Positions 8,446 through 16,311 of a DNA stretch of 47,615 nt are shown in pieces. The DNA comes from Azospirillum halopraeferens DSM 3675 (GTDB lineage Bacteria; Pseudomonadota; Alphaproteobacteria; Azospirillales; Azospirillaceae), in assembly GCF_000429625.1 (NCBI RefSeq), contig NZ_AUCF01000039.1:1-47615 (forward strand), given 5' to 3'. A program made the translations under genes and the position numbers. The notes beneath the pieces are model-generated. The model did no database searches. It saw nothing but the letters and a program-made list of their open reading frames with translations, and was not told where the DNA came from. Each line of letters opens with the position of its first letter. The stretch's first letter is position 1.

Positions 8446-8895
8446 ATGTGGAAGGCACTCGCACTCGCCACCGCGCTGTCGCTCGCCATCGCCCCGGCCT
8501 ATGCCGACGACGATGATGACGACGACAAGGCCACCGCCGCCGTCACGACCAGGGCCGAACAGCTCCCCGATCTGGTGCTCGGCAGCCCGACCGAGGACTT
8601 CATCGTGTCGCAGAAGGAATACACCCTGCGCCGCGGCCAGCCCTACCGCCTGAAGGTCACCGCCGCCGGCTTCAAGGAGTACATGTTCCGCGCCCCGGAG
8701 CTGTTCCGGGATTCCTGGGTGCGCCAGATCGTCATCGACAACCTGGAGGTCCACACCAACACCTTCTACGGGGTAGAGTTCGACCGCCAGGGCACCATCG
8801 AGATCTTCTTCACCCCGCAGCGCACGGGATTCTACGAATGGTTCGTGCCGGGCTTCGAGAAGCGCGGCATGACCGGCACCTTCCAGGTGAAATGA
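8446..8895 (+). CDS. Cupredoxin-like periplasmic protein with poly-Asp N-terminus
   Basis: A 149-residue protein with an AAGGGAGGGAAC Shine-Dalgarno region before the ATG at 8446. After a signal peptide ending 'APAYA' the mature chain opens with seven consecutive Asp residues. The remainder has a beta-rich cupredoxin-like pattern ('YTLRRGQPYRLKVTAAG', 'GTIEIFFTPQRTGFYEWFVPG', 'GMTGTFQV'). It contains no Cys at all, so a classical type 1 copper site (Cys-His-Met) is absent; His and Met residues (EYMF, VHTN) remain. The stop overlaps the next ATG (ATGA). Proteins of this kind sit near XoxF genes. The role is unknown; metal handling is plausible. Confidence 0.7.
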   Translation: MWKALALATALSLAIAPAYADDDDDDDKATAAVTTRAEQLPDLVLGSPTEDFIVSQKEYTLRRGQPYRLKVTAAGFKEYMFRAPELFRDSWVRQIVIDNLEVHTNTFYGVEFDRQGTIEIFFTPQRTGFYEWFVPGFEKRGMTGTFQVK

Positions 8896-9428
8896 TGCCC
8901 CGCCGGGCAGCGGCGCGCCTCGCCGGCGCGTTCGCGGCGGCGCTGGCCCTGTCGGCGTCGCTCCCGGCGTTCGGCGCGGACCCGGCACCGAAAACCCTCG
9001 CCGTCCTCGACATCGAGGTGGAAGGGGACATGAGCGACGCGGCGCGCCTCCCGGAATGGGAGGCGCGCGCCGATCTGTTGCGCCGGACCCTGAAGGCGGA
9101 GCTGGACGCCGCCGGCCTCTACCGCGTGCTCGACGACGCGCCGGCGGCCGACCTGCTGGCCGACCTGCGCACCCGCCGCGGCGTCCACGCCTGCGAGGCG
9201 TGCATCCTCGAGGTGGCGCAGCGCCTCGACAGCGACCGGGTGCTGTCCGCCCGGGTCTTCCGCATGAGCAACCTGGTTCTCACCCTGCACATCGACGTGC
9301 GCGACGGCGACACCGGCGCCGTGGTGGTGCGCAAGATCCTCGATTTCCGCGGCGACAACGACCACGCCTGGCTGAAGGCCGGCGCCTATTTCGTCCGCTG
9401 GCTCGGCGAGGAGCAGGGCCGGCGCTGA
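8892..9428 (+). CDS. Secreted protein of DUF2380/DUF3280 type
   Basis: A 178-residue protein with a signal peptide (about residues 1-29, ending FGA) and the motif 'TLAVLDIEVEGDMSD' directly after it, the hallmark of a family of unknown function (DUF2380/DUF3280) common in PQQ alcohol clusters. A Cys pair 'HACEACILEVAQ' near residue 99 may form a disulfide or metal site. The fold suggested by 'LAVLDFE... LL..L...GLYRVLDD' resembles TolB-N-like/CsgG-like proteins. Translation is coupled to the upstream gene by ATGA overlap. It converges with the CXXCW gene after a 19-bp gap. Confidence 0.72.
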   Translation: MMPRRAAARLAGAFAAALALSASLPAFGADPAPKTLAVLDIEVEGDMSDAARLPEWEARADLLRRTLKAELDAAGLYRVLDDAPAADLLADLRTRRGVHACEACILEVAQRLDSDRVLSARVFRMSNLVLTLHIDVRDGDTGAVVVRKILDFRGDNDHAWLKAGAYFVRWLGEEQGRR

Positions 9429-9447
9429 AGCGATCCGTCACCCTTCG

Positions 9448-9993
9448 TCAGCGCCCCGCCTGCGGCGGCACCGCCGGGGTGGCGGGGGCCACGGGGTGGC
9501 CGGCCGCGGTCCACTCCTCGGTGCCGCCAGGGTACCAGCGCACGTCGGGAAAGCCCCACTCCGCCAGGCGGCGGGCGGCGTTCCAGGACAGCCAGCAATC
9601 CTTCAGGCAATAGGCCACCACCGGCCGCCCGGACCGGCGCGCCGGCTCCAGGGCGTCCCGGAACCGCGCCTCCTGCACCGCCGACAGGGCGGGCAGGCCG
9701 AGGTCGGGAAGCCACAGGGTGCCGGGGATGTTGCGCCGTTCCTGCGGCATCCAGAGCGCGCCCTCGCGCAGGGTCGGCGGCCGCGGCGGGGTGGGCAGAA
9801 CGTCCACCGGGATGGCGCCGCCCGCCAGCAGGCCGTGCAGAGCCGCCGTGTCCACCGTGGCGGCCCCCGGCGGCGGGGTCGTCCCCGTCTCCGCCCGGAA
9901 GTCGCGCACACGGTAGCCGGCGGCGTCGAACGGCGACTCCTGCGCCGCGGCGGGAAGGGCGAGCAGGACCAGCGCCAGCAGGACCGCGATCAC
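9448..9993 (-). CDS. PQQ-catabolism-associated CXXCW motif protein, rhodanese-like
   Basis: A 181-residue periplasmic protein. Signal peptide residues 1-17. The sulfurtransferase-like core ends in 'VVAYCLKDCWLSWNAARRL' near residue 128, with two Cys followed by Trp, the feature that names a family found only with quinoprotein dehydrogenases and pqq genes. 'WYPGGTEEW' after it is typical of rhodaneses. The GTG start at 9993 overlaps the xoxJ stop (GTGA), making it the last gene of the xoxF-xoxG-xoxJ unit. The function is not known; disulfide or sulfur relay work is an inference from the fold. Confidence 0.88.
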   Translation of the reverse strand: MIAVLLALVLLALPAAAQESPFDAAGYRVRDFRAETGTTPPPGAATVDTAALHGLLAGGAIPVDVLPTPPRPPTLREGALWMPQERRNIPGTLWLPDLGLPALSAVQEARFRDALEPARRSGRPVVAYCLKDCWLSWNAARRLAEWGFPDVRWYPGGTEEWTAAGHPVAPATPAVPPQAGR

Positions 9994-10817
9994 TGCGGAA
10001 CGGCGCCGATCTGCGCCCGCTCGTCCAGCATCGGCACGTCGTAGGATTCCAGAAGGGTGCGGATCTGCGGCGCCAGCTTCGCCAGCACGTCGTTCAGCGT
10101 GTGCTTCCAGTCGTCCTGCCCGTAGCGCACTCCCAGCGACACGCGGAAGTCCAGGCGCGTCGCATCCCCCTCCCCGGTCAGCGGCACCACGGTCATCGGA
10201 ACCCCCTGGCGGGCGGCGAAATAGCCGCCGATCGGCCCCCAGGCCACGGCAACGTCGAGGGTGCCGTTGGCCACGTCCTCGATCATGGCGCGGCCGGGGT
10301 GGTCGTAGCGGGTGTCCACCAGCAGATGGTAGGGTCGCACCCCGTCGAAACGCTTCAGCGCCGCCAGCCGGTTGGCGGGCGGCGTGCCGGCGACGACGCC
10401 GATGCGCAGGCCGTCGAGCTGCGGGTCGGCCAGCGTGCGCGCGGTCAGGCCGGAATCGGCCCGGTACACCAGCGTGTAGACGGAGCGGTAATAGGCGTTG
10501 GTGTTCTGCACCATCTCCGACGTGGTGGTGATGCCCATGATGACGTCGCAGCGCAGGGCGGCCAGCGTGTTGCGCACGAAGCCGACGGTCTGCGGGTGCC
10601 AGTGGTAGCGCACCGGCACGCCCAGTTCGGCCGCCACCATCTCCGCCAGCTTGTTCTCGAAGCCCTGGCCGGCGGCATCGGAGAAGGGCAGGTTCGACGG
10701 ATCGGCGCAGACCCGCAGCGCCTGGCGCTCGCGCACCTCCGGCGCCGCCGCACCGGCGCCGCCGGGCACGGCGGCCGCCAGGGCGAAGAGGACCAGCGCG
10801 GCGAGCCGCCCCCTCAT
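9990..10817 (-). CDS. xoxJ: XoxJ/MoxJ-like periplasmic solute-binding protein
   Basis: A 275-residue periplasmic binding protein (SBP family 3 type). Signal peptide residues 1-24; the mature start reads 'LRVCADPSNLPFSD', the signature of the quinoprotein-dehydrogenase-associated binding proteins. 'VIMGITTTSEMVQNTNAYYR' marks the second lobe. In methylotrophs MxaJ/XoxJ binds the dehydrogenase and is thought to help assemble or activate it rather than transport anything. The ATG at 10817 overlaps the xoxG stop (ATGA). Long upstream extensions of this frame are not coding. Confidence 0.88.
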   Translation of the reverse strand: MRGRLAALVLFALAAAVPGGAGAAAPEVRERQALRVCADPSNLPFSDAAGQGFENKLAEMVAAELGVPVRYHWHPQTVGFVRNTLAALRCDVIMGITTTSEMVQNTNAYYRSVYTLVYRADSGLTARTLADPQLDGLRIGVVAGTPPANRLAALKRFDGVRPYHLLVDTRYDHPGRAMIEDVANGTLDVAVAWGPIGGYFAARQGVPMTVVPLTGEGDATRLDFRVSLGVRYGQDDWKHTLNDVLAKLAPQIRTLLESYDVPMLDERAQIGAVPQ

Positions 10818-11257
10818 TTCTGCGCCAGCCGTTCCGGACGGCCGCGCCCGAGGACGCCGTCGGACCGCGCCTTCAGATAGGCGTAGATGTCCTGGATGTG
10901 GTCCATGACGTTGGGGTCGTGGGCGAAGGCGGGCATGACGCTCTCGCTGCTGGCGGAAACGTTCTGGCGTCCGCCGGCGACGATGCCGATGAACTCCTCG
11001 AACTTCAGCACCTTCAGGGATTCCGCAAGGTTGGGCGCGAAGCTGCCGCCCAGCCCGTCGGGGCCGTGGCAGGTGTGACAGATGCTGTGATAACGGCGGA
11101 ACCCGTTGTAGGTCCCCTGGTCGACCTTGCCGCCTTCGACCGTGTACGGCTTGTCGCCCTCCTGGGCGTGGGCCGCGGCAGGCAGGCCCGCCGACACCGC
11201 GCAGAAGAGGGCCGCCGCCGCGACGACCGGGATGCAAGGATGGCACTTCATGGACAT
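10814..11257 (-). CDS. xoxG: XoxG-like cytochrome c (c-L / c553i type)
   Basis: A 147-residue cytochrome c. The ATG at 11257 has a GAGGAAGC Shine-Dalgarno box just upstream. Signal peptide to about residue 30 (AAAHAQ). Haem site 'CHTCHG' near residue 62, then 'FAPNLAESLKVLKFEEF' and a Met ligand in 'SVMPAFAHDPNV' near residue 108, all typical of cytochrome c-553i. It accepts electrons from the quinoprotein dehydrogenase. It is separated from xoxF by 186 bp holding a three-part palindromic repeat, while being tightly coupled to xoxJ downstream. Confidence 0.9.
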   Translation of the reverse strand: MSMKCHPCIPVVAAAALFCAVSAGLPAAAHAQEGDKPYTVEGGKVDQGTYNGFRRYHSICHTCHGPDGLGGSFAPNLAESLKVLKFEEFIGIVAGGRQNVSASSESVMPAFAHDPNVMDHIQDIYAYLKARSDGVLGRGRPERLAQK

Positions 11258-11320
11258 GCTTCCTCGTGGATGGCTCAGGCCGCAGACGCCCCGGCCCCAT
11301 GCGGGGGCCGGGGGTGATAT

Positions 11321-11433
11321 GGCCGGAAAAGGATCGCGTCGATCCCTTTCCGGCCGCCAAACCCGGCAGATCGATGCCGCGGCATCGATCGAGAGGGGCA
11401 TACCGACGGCATCAGCCCGATGCCGTCGGTATG
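11321..11433. repeat. Modular palindromic repeat, copy A (three hairpins)
   Basis: Three hairpins in a row. Module a (11321-11355): GGCCGGAAA arms around GGATC/GATCC. Module b (11369-11390): a perfect 22-bp palindrome built on GATCGATGCC. Module c (11399-11433): CATACCGACGGCATC, five-base loop, and the perfect reverse complement. The same three modules appear in reverse order at 27382-27494 and in related form at 43160-43269. The element lies in the xoxF-xoxG mRNA spacer, right after the xoxF stop, where it could stabilise xoxF message or stop part of the transcription. Confidence 0.85.
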
Positions 11434-11443
11434 AGAGGTGCGA

Positions 11444-13243
11444 TCAGTCGACGGTGAAGACGGTCAGCACGCCGCCGAGCTGCGTGTAGTTGGCGAGCTG
11501 CTTGTAGGCACCCACCGCGCCGAGGCCGGCGGTGTCCTCGGTCAGGCCCGCCGCCATGCCGATGCCGGCCCAGCCGCCCAGACCCGAGAGCACGGCGATG
11601 TACTGCTTGCCCTTGTGGGTGTAGGTGTTGACGTTGCCGATGATGCCCGACGGGGTCTTGAAGCGGTACAGCTCCTTGCCCGTGGCGGCGTCGACGGCCT
11701 TCAGGTAGCCCTCCAGCGTGCCGTAGAACACGACGTCACCGGCCGTGGCGAGCGCGCCGCTCCACACCGAGAACGGCTCGGGGTTGGACCACACGATCTT
11801 GCCGGCCGAGGCGTCCCAGGCGATGAAGTTGCCGAGATGGTCGGCACCCTCCGGCGGGTACATGCTCAGCGTGGCGCCGACGTAGGGCTGACCGGCCACG
11901 TACGAGACCTGGAACGGCTCGTAGTCCATGCAGACGTGGTTGGTCGGCACGTAGAACAGCCCGGACTTGGGCGAGAACGACGCCGGCTGCTGGTCCTTGG
12001 TGCCGAGTGCCGCGGGGCAGATGCCCTTGGTGTTGACGTCCTCGCCGTTCTGGCTGGTGGAGTACTGCGCGACCACCTGCGGCCGGCCGGTCTGCATGTC
12101 CACATGGGTGGCCCAGTTCACCACCGGATCGTACTTCTCGGCGACCAGCAGGGCGCCGTTGGTGCGGTCCATGGTGTAGGCGAAGCCGTTGCGGTCGAAG
12201 TGGACCAGCGCCTTGGTGGCCTTGCCCTTCACGTCGATGTCCGCGAGGATCATCTCGTTGACGCCGTCGTAGTCCCACTCGTCGTGGGGCGTCATCTGGT
12301 AGACCCACTTGGCCATGCCGGTGTCGGCGTCGCGGGCGAAGATGGTCATGGACCAGCGGTTGTCACCGGGGCGCTGCACCGGGTTCCAGGTCGACGGGTT
12401 GCCGGTGCCGTAATATATCAGGTTCAGATCGGGATCGTAGGTGAACCAGCCCCAGGTGGTGCCGCCGCCGATCTTCCACTGATCGCCTTCCCAGGTGTTG
12501 GTGCCGCTGTCCTTGCCGACCGGCTGGCCCAGGTGCGTGGTCTTCTCCGGATCCATCAGGATGTCGGAGTCGGGGCCCATGGAGTAGCCGCGCCAGACCC
12601 GCTCGCCGGTCTTGATGTTGTAGGCGGTCAGATGGCCGCGCACGCCGAACTCGCCGCCGGACGTGCCGACGTAGACCTTGTCCTTGATCACCAGCGGGGC
12701 GGCCGTCAGCGTCTCGCCCTTGCCGGGATCGCCGTTGACCACCGACCAGACCTTCTTGCCGGTCTTGGCATCCAGCGCCACCAGGGTGGTGTCCGCCTGG
12801 CTGAGGAAGATCATCCCGTCACCGTACGCGACGCCGCGGTTGACGGTGTCGCAGCACATCACGGGGATGACGTTCGGGTCCTGCTTGGGCTCGTACTTCC
12901 AGATGATCCGCCCGTTGTCGTTCAGATCCAGCGCGTAGACGATGTTGGGGAACGGCGTGCTGAAATACATCACGTCGCCGATCACCAGCGGCCCGCCCTC
13001 GTGGCCGCGCAGCACGCCGGTCGAGAAGGTCCAGGCGACCTTCAGGTTCTTGACGTTGTCCTTGTTGATCTGGTCGAGCGGGCTGTAGCGGTGGCCGGAG
13101 TAGTTGCCGAGCGGCATGACCCACTGGTTGGGGTCGGTCTGGAGCTTCTTCAGCTCGTCATTGGCCGTCGCCTGCCCGGACGTCACCACCATGGCCATGC
13201 CGACAACGCCGGCTAGCAGTGACGCTTTCAGCTTTCCTGTCAT
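11444..13243 (-). CDS. xoxF: XoxF-type PQQ-dependent methanol/alcohol dehydrogenase, predicted lanthanide enzyme
   Basis: A 599-residue periplasmic quinoprotein. The start at MTGKLKAS has a GGGAGGA box; signal peptide to about residue 27 (QATA). The family hallmarks are present: adjacent Cys pair 'MCCDTVNRG' (about 130-131), propeller blades with 'W...LD..TG...W', and active site 'TPHDEWDYDGVNEM' with catalytic Asp about 324 and a second Asp two residues on. That Asp-x-Asp pair is the marker of lanthanide-binding XoxF as opposed to calcium MxaF, which has Ala there. It oxidises methanol and probably other primary alcohols, passing electrons to XoxG. A shared 20-bp site lies about 210 bp upstream. 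Confidence 0.95.
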   Translation of the reverse strand: MTGKLKASLLAGVVGMAMVVTSGQATANDELKKLQTDPNQWVMPLGNYSGHRYSPLDQINKDNVKNLKVAWTFSTGVLRGHEGGPLVIGDVMYFSTPFPNIVYALDLNDNGRIIWKYEPKQDPNVIPVMCCDTVNRGVAYGDGMIFLSQADTTLVALDAKTGKKVWSVVNGDPGKGETLTAAPLVIKDKVYVGTSGGEFGVRGHLTAYNIKTGERVWRGYSMGPDSDILMDPEKTTHLGQPVGKDSGTNTWEGDQWKIGGGTTWGWFTYDPDLNLIYYGTGNPSTWNPVQRPGDNRWSMTIFARDADTGMAKWVYQMTPHDEWDYDGVNEMILADIDVKGKATKALVHFDRNGFAYTMDRTNGALLVAEKYDPVVNWATHVDMQTGRPQVVAQYSTSQNGEDVNTKGICPAALGTKDQQPASFSPKSGLFYVPTNHVCMDYEPFQVSYVAGQPYVGATLSMYPPEGADHLGNFIAWDASAGKIVWSNPEPFSVWSGALATAGDVVFYGTLEGYLKAVDAATGKELYRFKTPSGIIGNVNTYTHKGKQYIAVLSGLGGWAGIGMAAGLTEDTAGLGAVGAYKQLANYTQLGGVLTVFTVD

Positions 13244-13451
13244 CTGGTTTCCTCCCGCATGTTCATTCGGCGCTTGGATAACGAAGGGCGGACGGCGCGC
13301 ATGCCGCTGTGGCACTCCCCCCGGAGGCGAACCCCGCAGACGAAGCGGTTCTTGCGGTGGCCAGGCGAGCAAGTTGCAAATGAGATGACGAATAGTGTCT
13401 CGCGCAGCCCTTCATTGCACCGGAAGCATACGGACCTTCGCCGTCGTTTCA

Positions 13452-13471
13452 AATTGTACCTTCGTCCAATG
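13452..13471 (-). promoter_or_regulatory. Shared 20-bp site upstream of xoxF
   Basis: Minus strand CATTGGACGAAGGTACAATT. It matches the site at 6374-6393 in 15 of 20 positions, and its right half with one more T (GGTACAATTT) recurs at 7789-7798. It lies in the 281-bp divergent gap between xoxF and the zinc hydrolase gene, about 210 bp before the xoxF ATG, in the AT-richer part of the gap (13370-13510). The distance leaves room for a long 5' leader. Confidence 0.45.
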
Positions 13472-13524
13472 GTTTGGAGACCATGCATTGCGGTATATTA
13501 AGTAACATGAGAGGCATCTTGTCT

Positions 13525-14469
13525 ATGGCCGCGGGCCGCCGCGCCGTGCTGCGGGGCGCCGCGGTCGTGGCGCCGGCCCTGCTCGCCTCCGCCGCCGTCC
13601 CGGCGGCCGGAGATCCGTTGCCGATGCGGCAACCGGCTCCCGGCCTCCACGTCCACATGGGCGTGCACGAGGAAAGCACCCCCGCCAACGCCGGGCTGAT
13701 CGCCAACATCGGCTTCATCGTCGGCCGCGACGCGGTGGCGGTGATCGACACCGGCGGCTCCGCCGAGGCGGGCCGGCGCCTGCGCGCCGCGGTGCGGGCC
13801 GTCACCGACCGCCCCATCCGGTACGTCATCAACACCCACGTCCACCCCGACCATGTGTTCGGCAACGCCGCCTTCGTCGCCGACCGGCCGGCCTTCGTCG
13901 GCCACCGCGCCCTGCCCGCCGCCCTGGCGCAGCGGGCCCCCCATTACCGCGAGGCCCTGCGCCGCACCTTCGGTGACGCCATGGCGGAGGCCAGCGCGGC
14001 GGTGCCGCCGACACTTTTGGTGGAAGACAGCCTCGATCTGGACCTGGGCGACCGCCGGCTGACGCTGCGCGCCCACGCCACCGCCCACACCGACAACGAC
14101 CTGACGGTGTTCGACCACGCCGGCGGCACCCTGTGGGCGTCCGACCTGTTGTTCGCGCAACGGATTCCCGCGGTGGACGGCAGCGTCACCGGCTGGCTGG
14201 CCGTGCTGGACGAACTGGCTGCCCTGCCGGCCCGGCGGGTGGTGCCCGGACACGGCCCGGTTTCGGAAGACTGGCCGGGCGCTCTGGCCGACCAGCGCCG
14301 TTACCTCACCGTCCTGGCGGATGAGGTGCGCGCGGTCATCCGGGCCGGCGGCACCCTCGAACGGGCGGTCGAGACGGTGGGCCGGGGCGAGGCCGGGCGC
14401 TGGGTGCTGTTCGACGACTACCACCGCCGCAACGTCACCGCCGCCTTCGTCGAGTTGGAATGGGAATGA
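13525..14469 (+). CDS. Quinoprotein-associated zinc metallohydrolase (beta-lactamase fold, SoxH-related)
   Basis: A 314-residue exported metallo-beta-lactamase-fold protein. Twin-arginine-like signal 'GRRAVLRGAAVVAP' near the N-terminus. Zinc ligands: 'NTHVHPDHVFGN' (HxHxDH) near residue 106, 'HATAHTDNDL' near residue 182, and 'VVPGHGPV' near residue 239. Such proteins accompany PQQ dehydrogenases together with a SoxYZ-like carrier, which is the next gene here, and have been proposed to form a relay. The start is uncertain: ATGs at 13483, 13507 and 13525 are in frame; 13525 has a GAGG box at usable spacing. Confidence 0.82.
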   Translation: MAAGRRAVLRGAAVVAPALLASAAVPAAGDPLPMRQPAPGLHVHMGVHEESTPANAGLIANIGFIVGRDAVAVIDTGGSAEAGRRLRAAVRAVTDRPIRYVINTHVHPDHVFGNAAFVADRPAFVGHRALPAALAQRAPHYREALRRTFGDAMAEASAAVPPTLLVEDSLDLDLGDRRLTLRAHATAHTDNDLTVFDHAGGTLWASDLLFAQRIPAVDGSVTGWLAVLDELAALPARRVVPGHGPVSEDWPGALADQRRYLTVLADEVRAVIRAGGTLERAVETVGRGEAGRWVLFDDYHRRNVTAAFVELEWE

Positions 14470-14494
14470 AACATCCCGTCAGGAGGGCATGGTC

Positions 14495-15319
14495 ATGAAC
14501 CGCCGAAGCATCCTCATGGCACCGCTGATCGTTCCGCTGGTCACCCTGGCGGCTCCCGCGGTCCGCGCCGCCGGCGAGTCCGGCGACGGCGCCCGCTGGG
14601 CCGAGATCCGCCGGGAGCTGTTCGGCGACCGCCCGATCGAGCCGGCCGGCGACCGGCTGGTGCTGGAGGCGCCGGGGCGGGCCGAGGACGCCGCCGTGGT
14701 GCCCGTGTCCTTCACCGCCACCGCGCCGCGCCGCAGCCCCGACGGGGTGCGCAGCGTGCACCTGATCATCGACAACAACCCGGCGCCGCTGGCCGCCGTC
14801 TTCCGCTTCCCGCCGGACGGCGCCGATCCGGCGGTGGCCACGCGCATCCGCATCAACGAGTACACACCCCTGCGCGCGGTGGCCGAGACGGCGGACGGCC
14901 GCCTGATCATGGCGGAGCGGTTCGTCAAGGCGTCGGGCGGCTGCTCGGCCCCGGCCGGCAAGGACCAGGTGGCGGCGCTGGCCCGCCTGGGCCGCATGCG
15001 GCTGAACGGCGCCGACGCGGCGGCGCCGGGCCGGCCGGCGACGCTGCAGGTGCTGATCAGCCATCCGAACAACTCCGGCCTGCAGTTCGACCAGATCTCC
15101 CGGACCTACGTGCCGCCCCATTACCTCACCACCATCGCCATCGCCCACGCGGGCCGGCCGCTGCTCGCCGTCGACGCGGACATCTCGCTGAGCGAGGACC
15201 CCAGCATCCACTTCACCTTCGTGCCCGACGGGCCGGGGCCGCTGACGGTGCGCGCCGAGGACACCAAGGGCGGCGTCTTCGACGGCGCCTGGCCGGTCGC
15301 CGGCGCGCCGGGCGGCTGA
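14495..15319 (+). CDS. SoxYZ-like carrier protein associated with quinoprotein dehydrogenase
   Basis: A 274-residue protein in which a SoxY-like N-terminal half is fused to a SoxZ-like C-terminal half. The start at 14495 is placed by AGGAGGG eight bases upstream; the nearer ATG at 14489 is too close. A signal peptide is followed by 'WAEIRRELFGDRPIEP'. The SoxY-like part ends at 'KASGGCSAPAGKD' near residue 151, so the swinging-arm Cys is internal rather than C-terminal. The SoxZ-like part shows 'LISHPNNSGLQFD' and 'FTFVPDGPGPLTV'. It carries a covalently bound intermediate in true Sox systems; here the substrate is unknown. It directly follows the zinc hydrolase. Confidence 0.86.
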   Translation: MNRRSILMAPLIVPLVTLAAPAVRAAGESGDGARWAEIRRELFGDRPIEPAGDRLVLEAPGRAEDAAVVPVSFTATAPRRSPDGVRSVHLIIDNNPAPLAAVFRFPPDGADPAVATRIRINEYTPLRAVAETADGRLIMAERFVKASGGCSAPAGKDQVAALARLGRMRLNGADAAAPGRPATLQVLISHPNNSGLQFDQISRTYVPPHYLTTIAIAHAGRPLLAVDADISLSEDPSIHFTFVPDGPGPLTVRAEDTKGGVFDGAWPVAGAPGG

Positions 15320-15413
15320 GGCGTCTTGCACCAAAGTCGCGTTGCGCGGGCGTGTCCGGGGGACGCACACTCCCGTGCGACGAACGAAGTGCTTACCGCC
15401 GGCGGGGGCGTGC

Positions 15414-15731
15414 ATGGACAGTGTTTCTCCCGATGACTCGCTCCGGCGACTGATGGACTCGCCGATCGGCGGCGCCAGGGACGTCGGCCTGCGCGAGATT
15501 CTTTTGCGGCATCTGGGATCGTGGGTGCGCGTCAACCTGTCGGACATGGGGGAATTGCGGCGCGCGGCGGTAGTCGCGGTGGGACGGGACTGTTTCACCG
15601 TGTACGACTCCGAACGCACCTTCGTCCTGTCCTTCACCGCGGTGATGGCCGTCTCGGAATCGGTGGACGCCGATGACGTGGTGGTCGTGATCAGCCCGCT
15701 GGCGGTGACGCACCGCTCGATCCGAGCCTGA
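15414..15731 (+). CDS. Small protein with possible LSm/SH3-like barrel, 105 aa
   Basis: I do not recognise this 105-residue protein. The start at MDSVSPDD is chosen because upstream sequence reads as non-coding. Residues about 35-90 have an alternating beta pattern, 'WVRVNLSDMGELRRAAVVAV' then 'CFTVYDSERTFVLSFTAVMAVSE', that resembles LSm/Hfq-like or SH3-like small barrels. It has no signal peptide, unlike its neighbours, and lies between the SoxYZ-like carrier and the MxaD-like gene with short gaps on each side. A cytoplasmic, perhaps RNA-binding, role is possible but unsupported by catalytic motifs. Confidence 0.55.
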   Translation: MDSVSPDDSLRRLMDSPIGGARDVGLREILLRHLGSWVRVNLSDMGELRRAAVVAVGRDCFTVYDSERTFVLSFTAVMAVSESVDADDVVVVISPLAVTHRSIRA

Positions 15732-15776
15732 ACGAACGAACACGACACAAACGGACACGACAGAGGGGATGGAGGC

Positions 15777-16310
15777 ATGAAGGGACTGGGTCTGCTCCTT
15801 GCGGCCGCACTGGTGGCGGCGGCGCCGGCCGCCGATGCACACGGCCCGACCCGCCAGAAGGTGACGCGGAGCGTGGCCATCGCGGCCCCGCCGGACAAGG
15901 TCTGGAGCCTGGTCGGCGATTTCGCCGCCATGGACCGCTGGCACCCGGCGGTGGAGAAGACGCAGGCCGAGGGCGGCAACACCCCCGGGGCGACCCGCGT
16001 CCTCGTCCTCAAGGGCGGCGGCGAGATCGCCGAGAAACTGGAACGCTACGAACCGGAGAAGCGGAGCTATTTCTACCGCATCACCGACGTGAACATCGAC
16101 GTGCTGCCGGTCGCCAACTATTCCGCGTGGATCGAGGTGAAGCCGGGCGACGGCGGCGGCGCGCTGGTGGAATGGCGCGGCGCCTTCTACCGCGGCTACA
16201 TGAACAACGACCCGCCGGAACAGTACAACGACGAGGCAGCGCGCACCGCCGTGACCGGCGTCTACGACGCCGGGCTGGCCAACCTGAAGGCTCTGGCGGA
16301 AGGGCAATAG
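15777..16310 (+). CDS. MxaD-like SRPBCC-family periplasmic protein
   Basis: A 177-residue secreted protein: signal peptide to residue 21 (ADA), then a START/SRPBCC domain beginning 'TRSVAIAAPPDKVWSLVGDF' with 'WHPAVEKT' following. Such proteins with a leader peptide are homologues of MxaD, which is needed for efficient methanol oxidation and is proposed to aid contact between dehydrogenase and cytochrome. A GAGGGGATGGAGG stretch precedes the ATG. The next gene begins one base after its stop, so the two are an operon. Confidence 0.85.
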   Translation: MKGLGLLLAAALVAAAPAADAHGPTRQKVTRSVAIAAPPDKVWSLVGDFAAMDRWHPAVEKTQAEGGNTPGATRVLVLKGGGEIAEKLERYEPEKRSYFYRITDVNIDVLPVANYSAWIEVKPGDGGGALVEWRGAFYRGYMNNDPPEQYNDEAARTAVTGVYDAGLANLKALAEGQ

Positions 16311-16311
16311 G

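Noticed and set aside
11444..13243. The dehydrogenase as calcium-dependent MxaF
   Set aside because: The residue two positions after the catalytic Asp is Asp, the XoxF marker, and no small-subunit mxaI-like gene is nearby.
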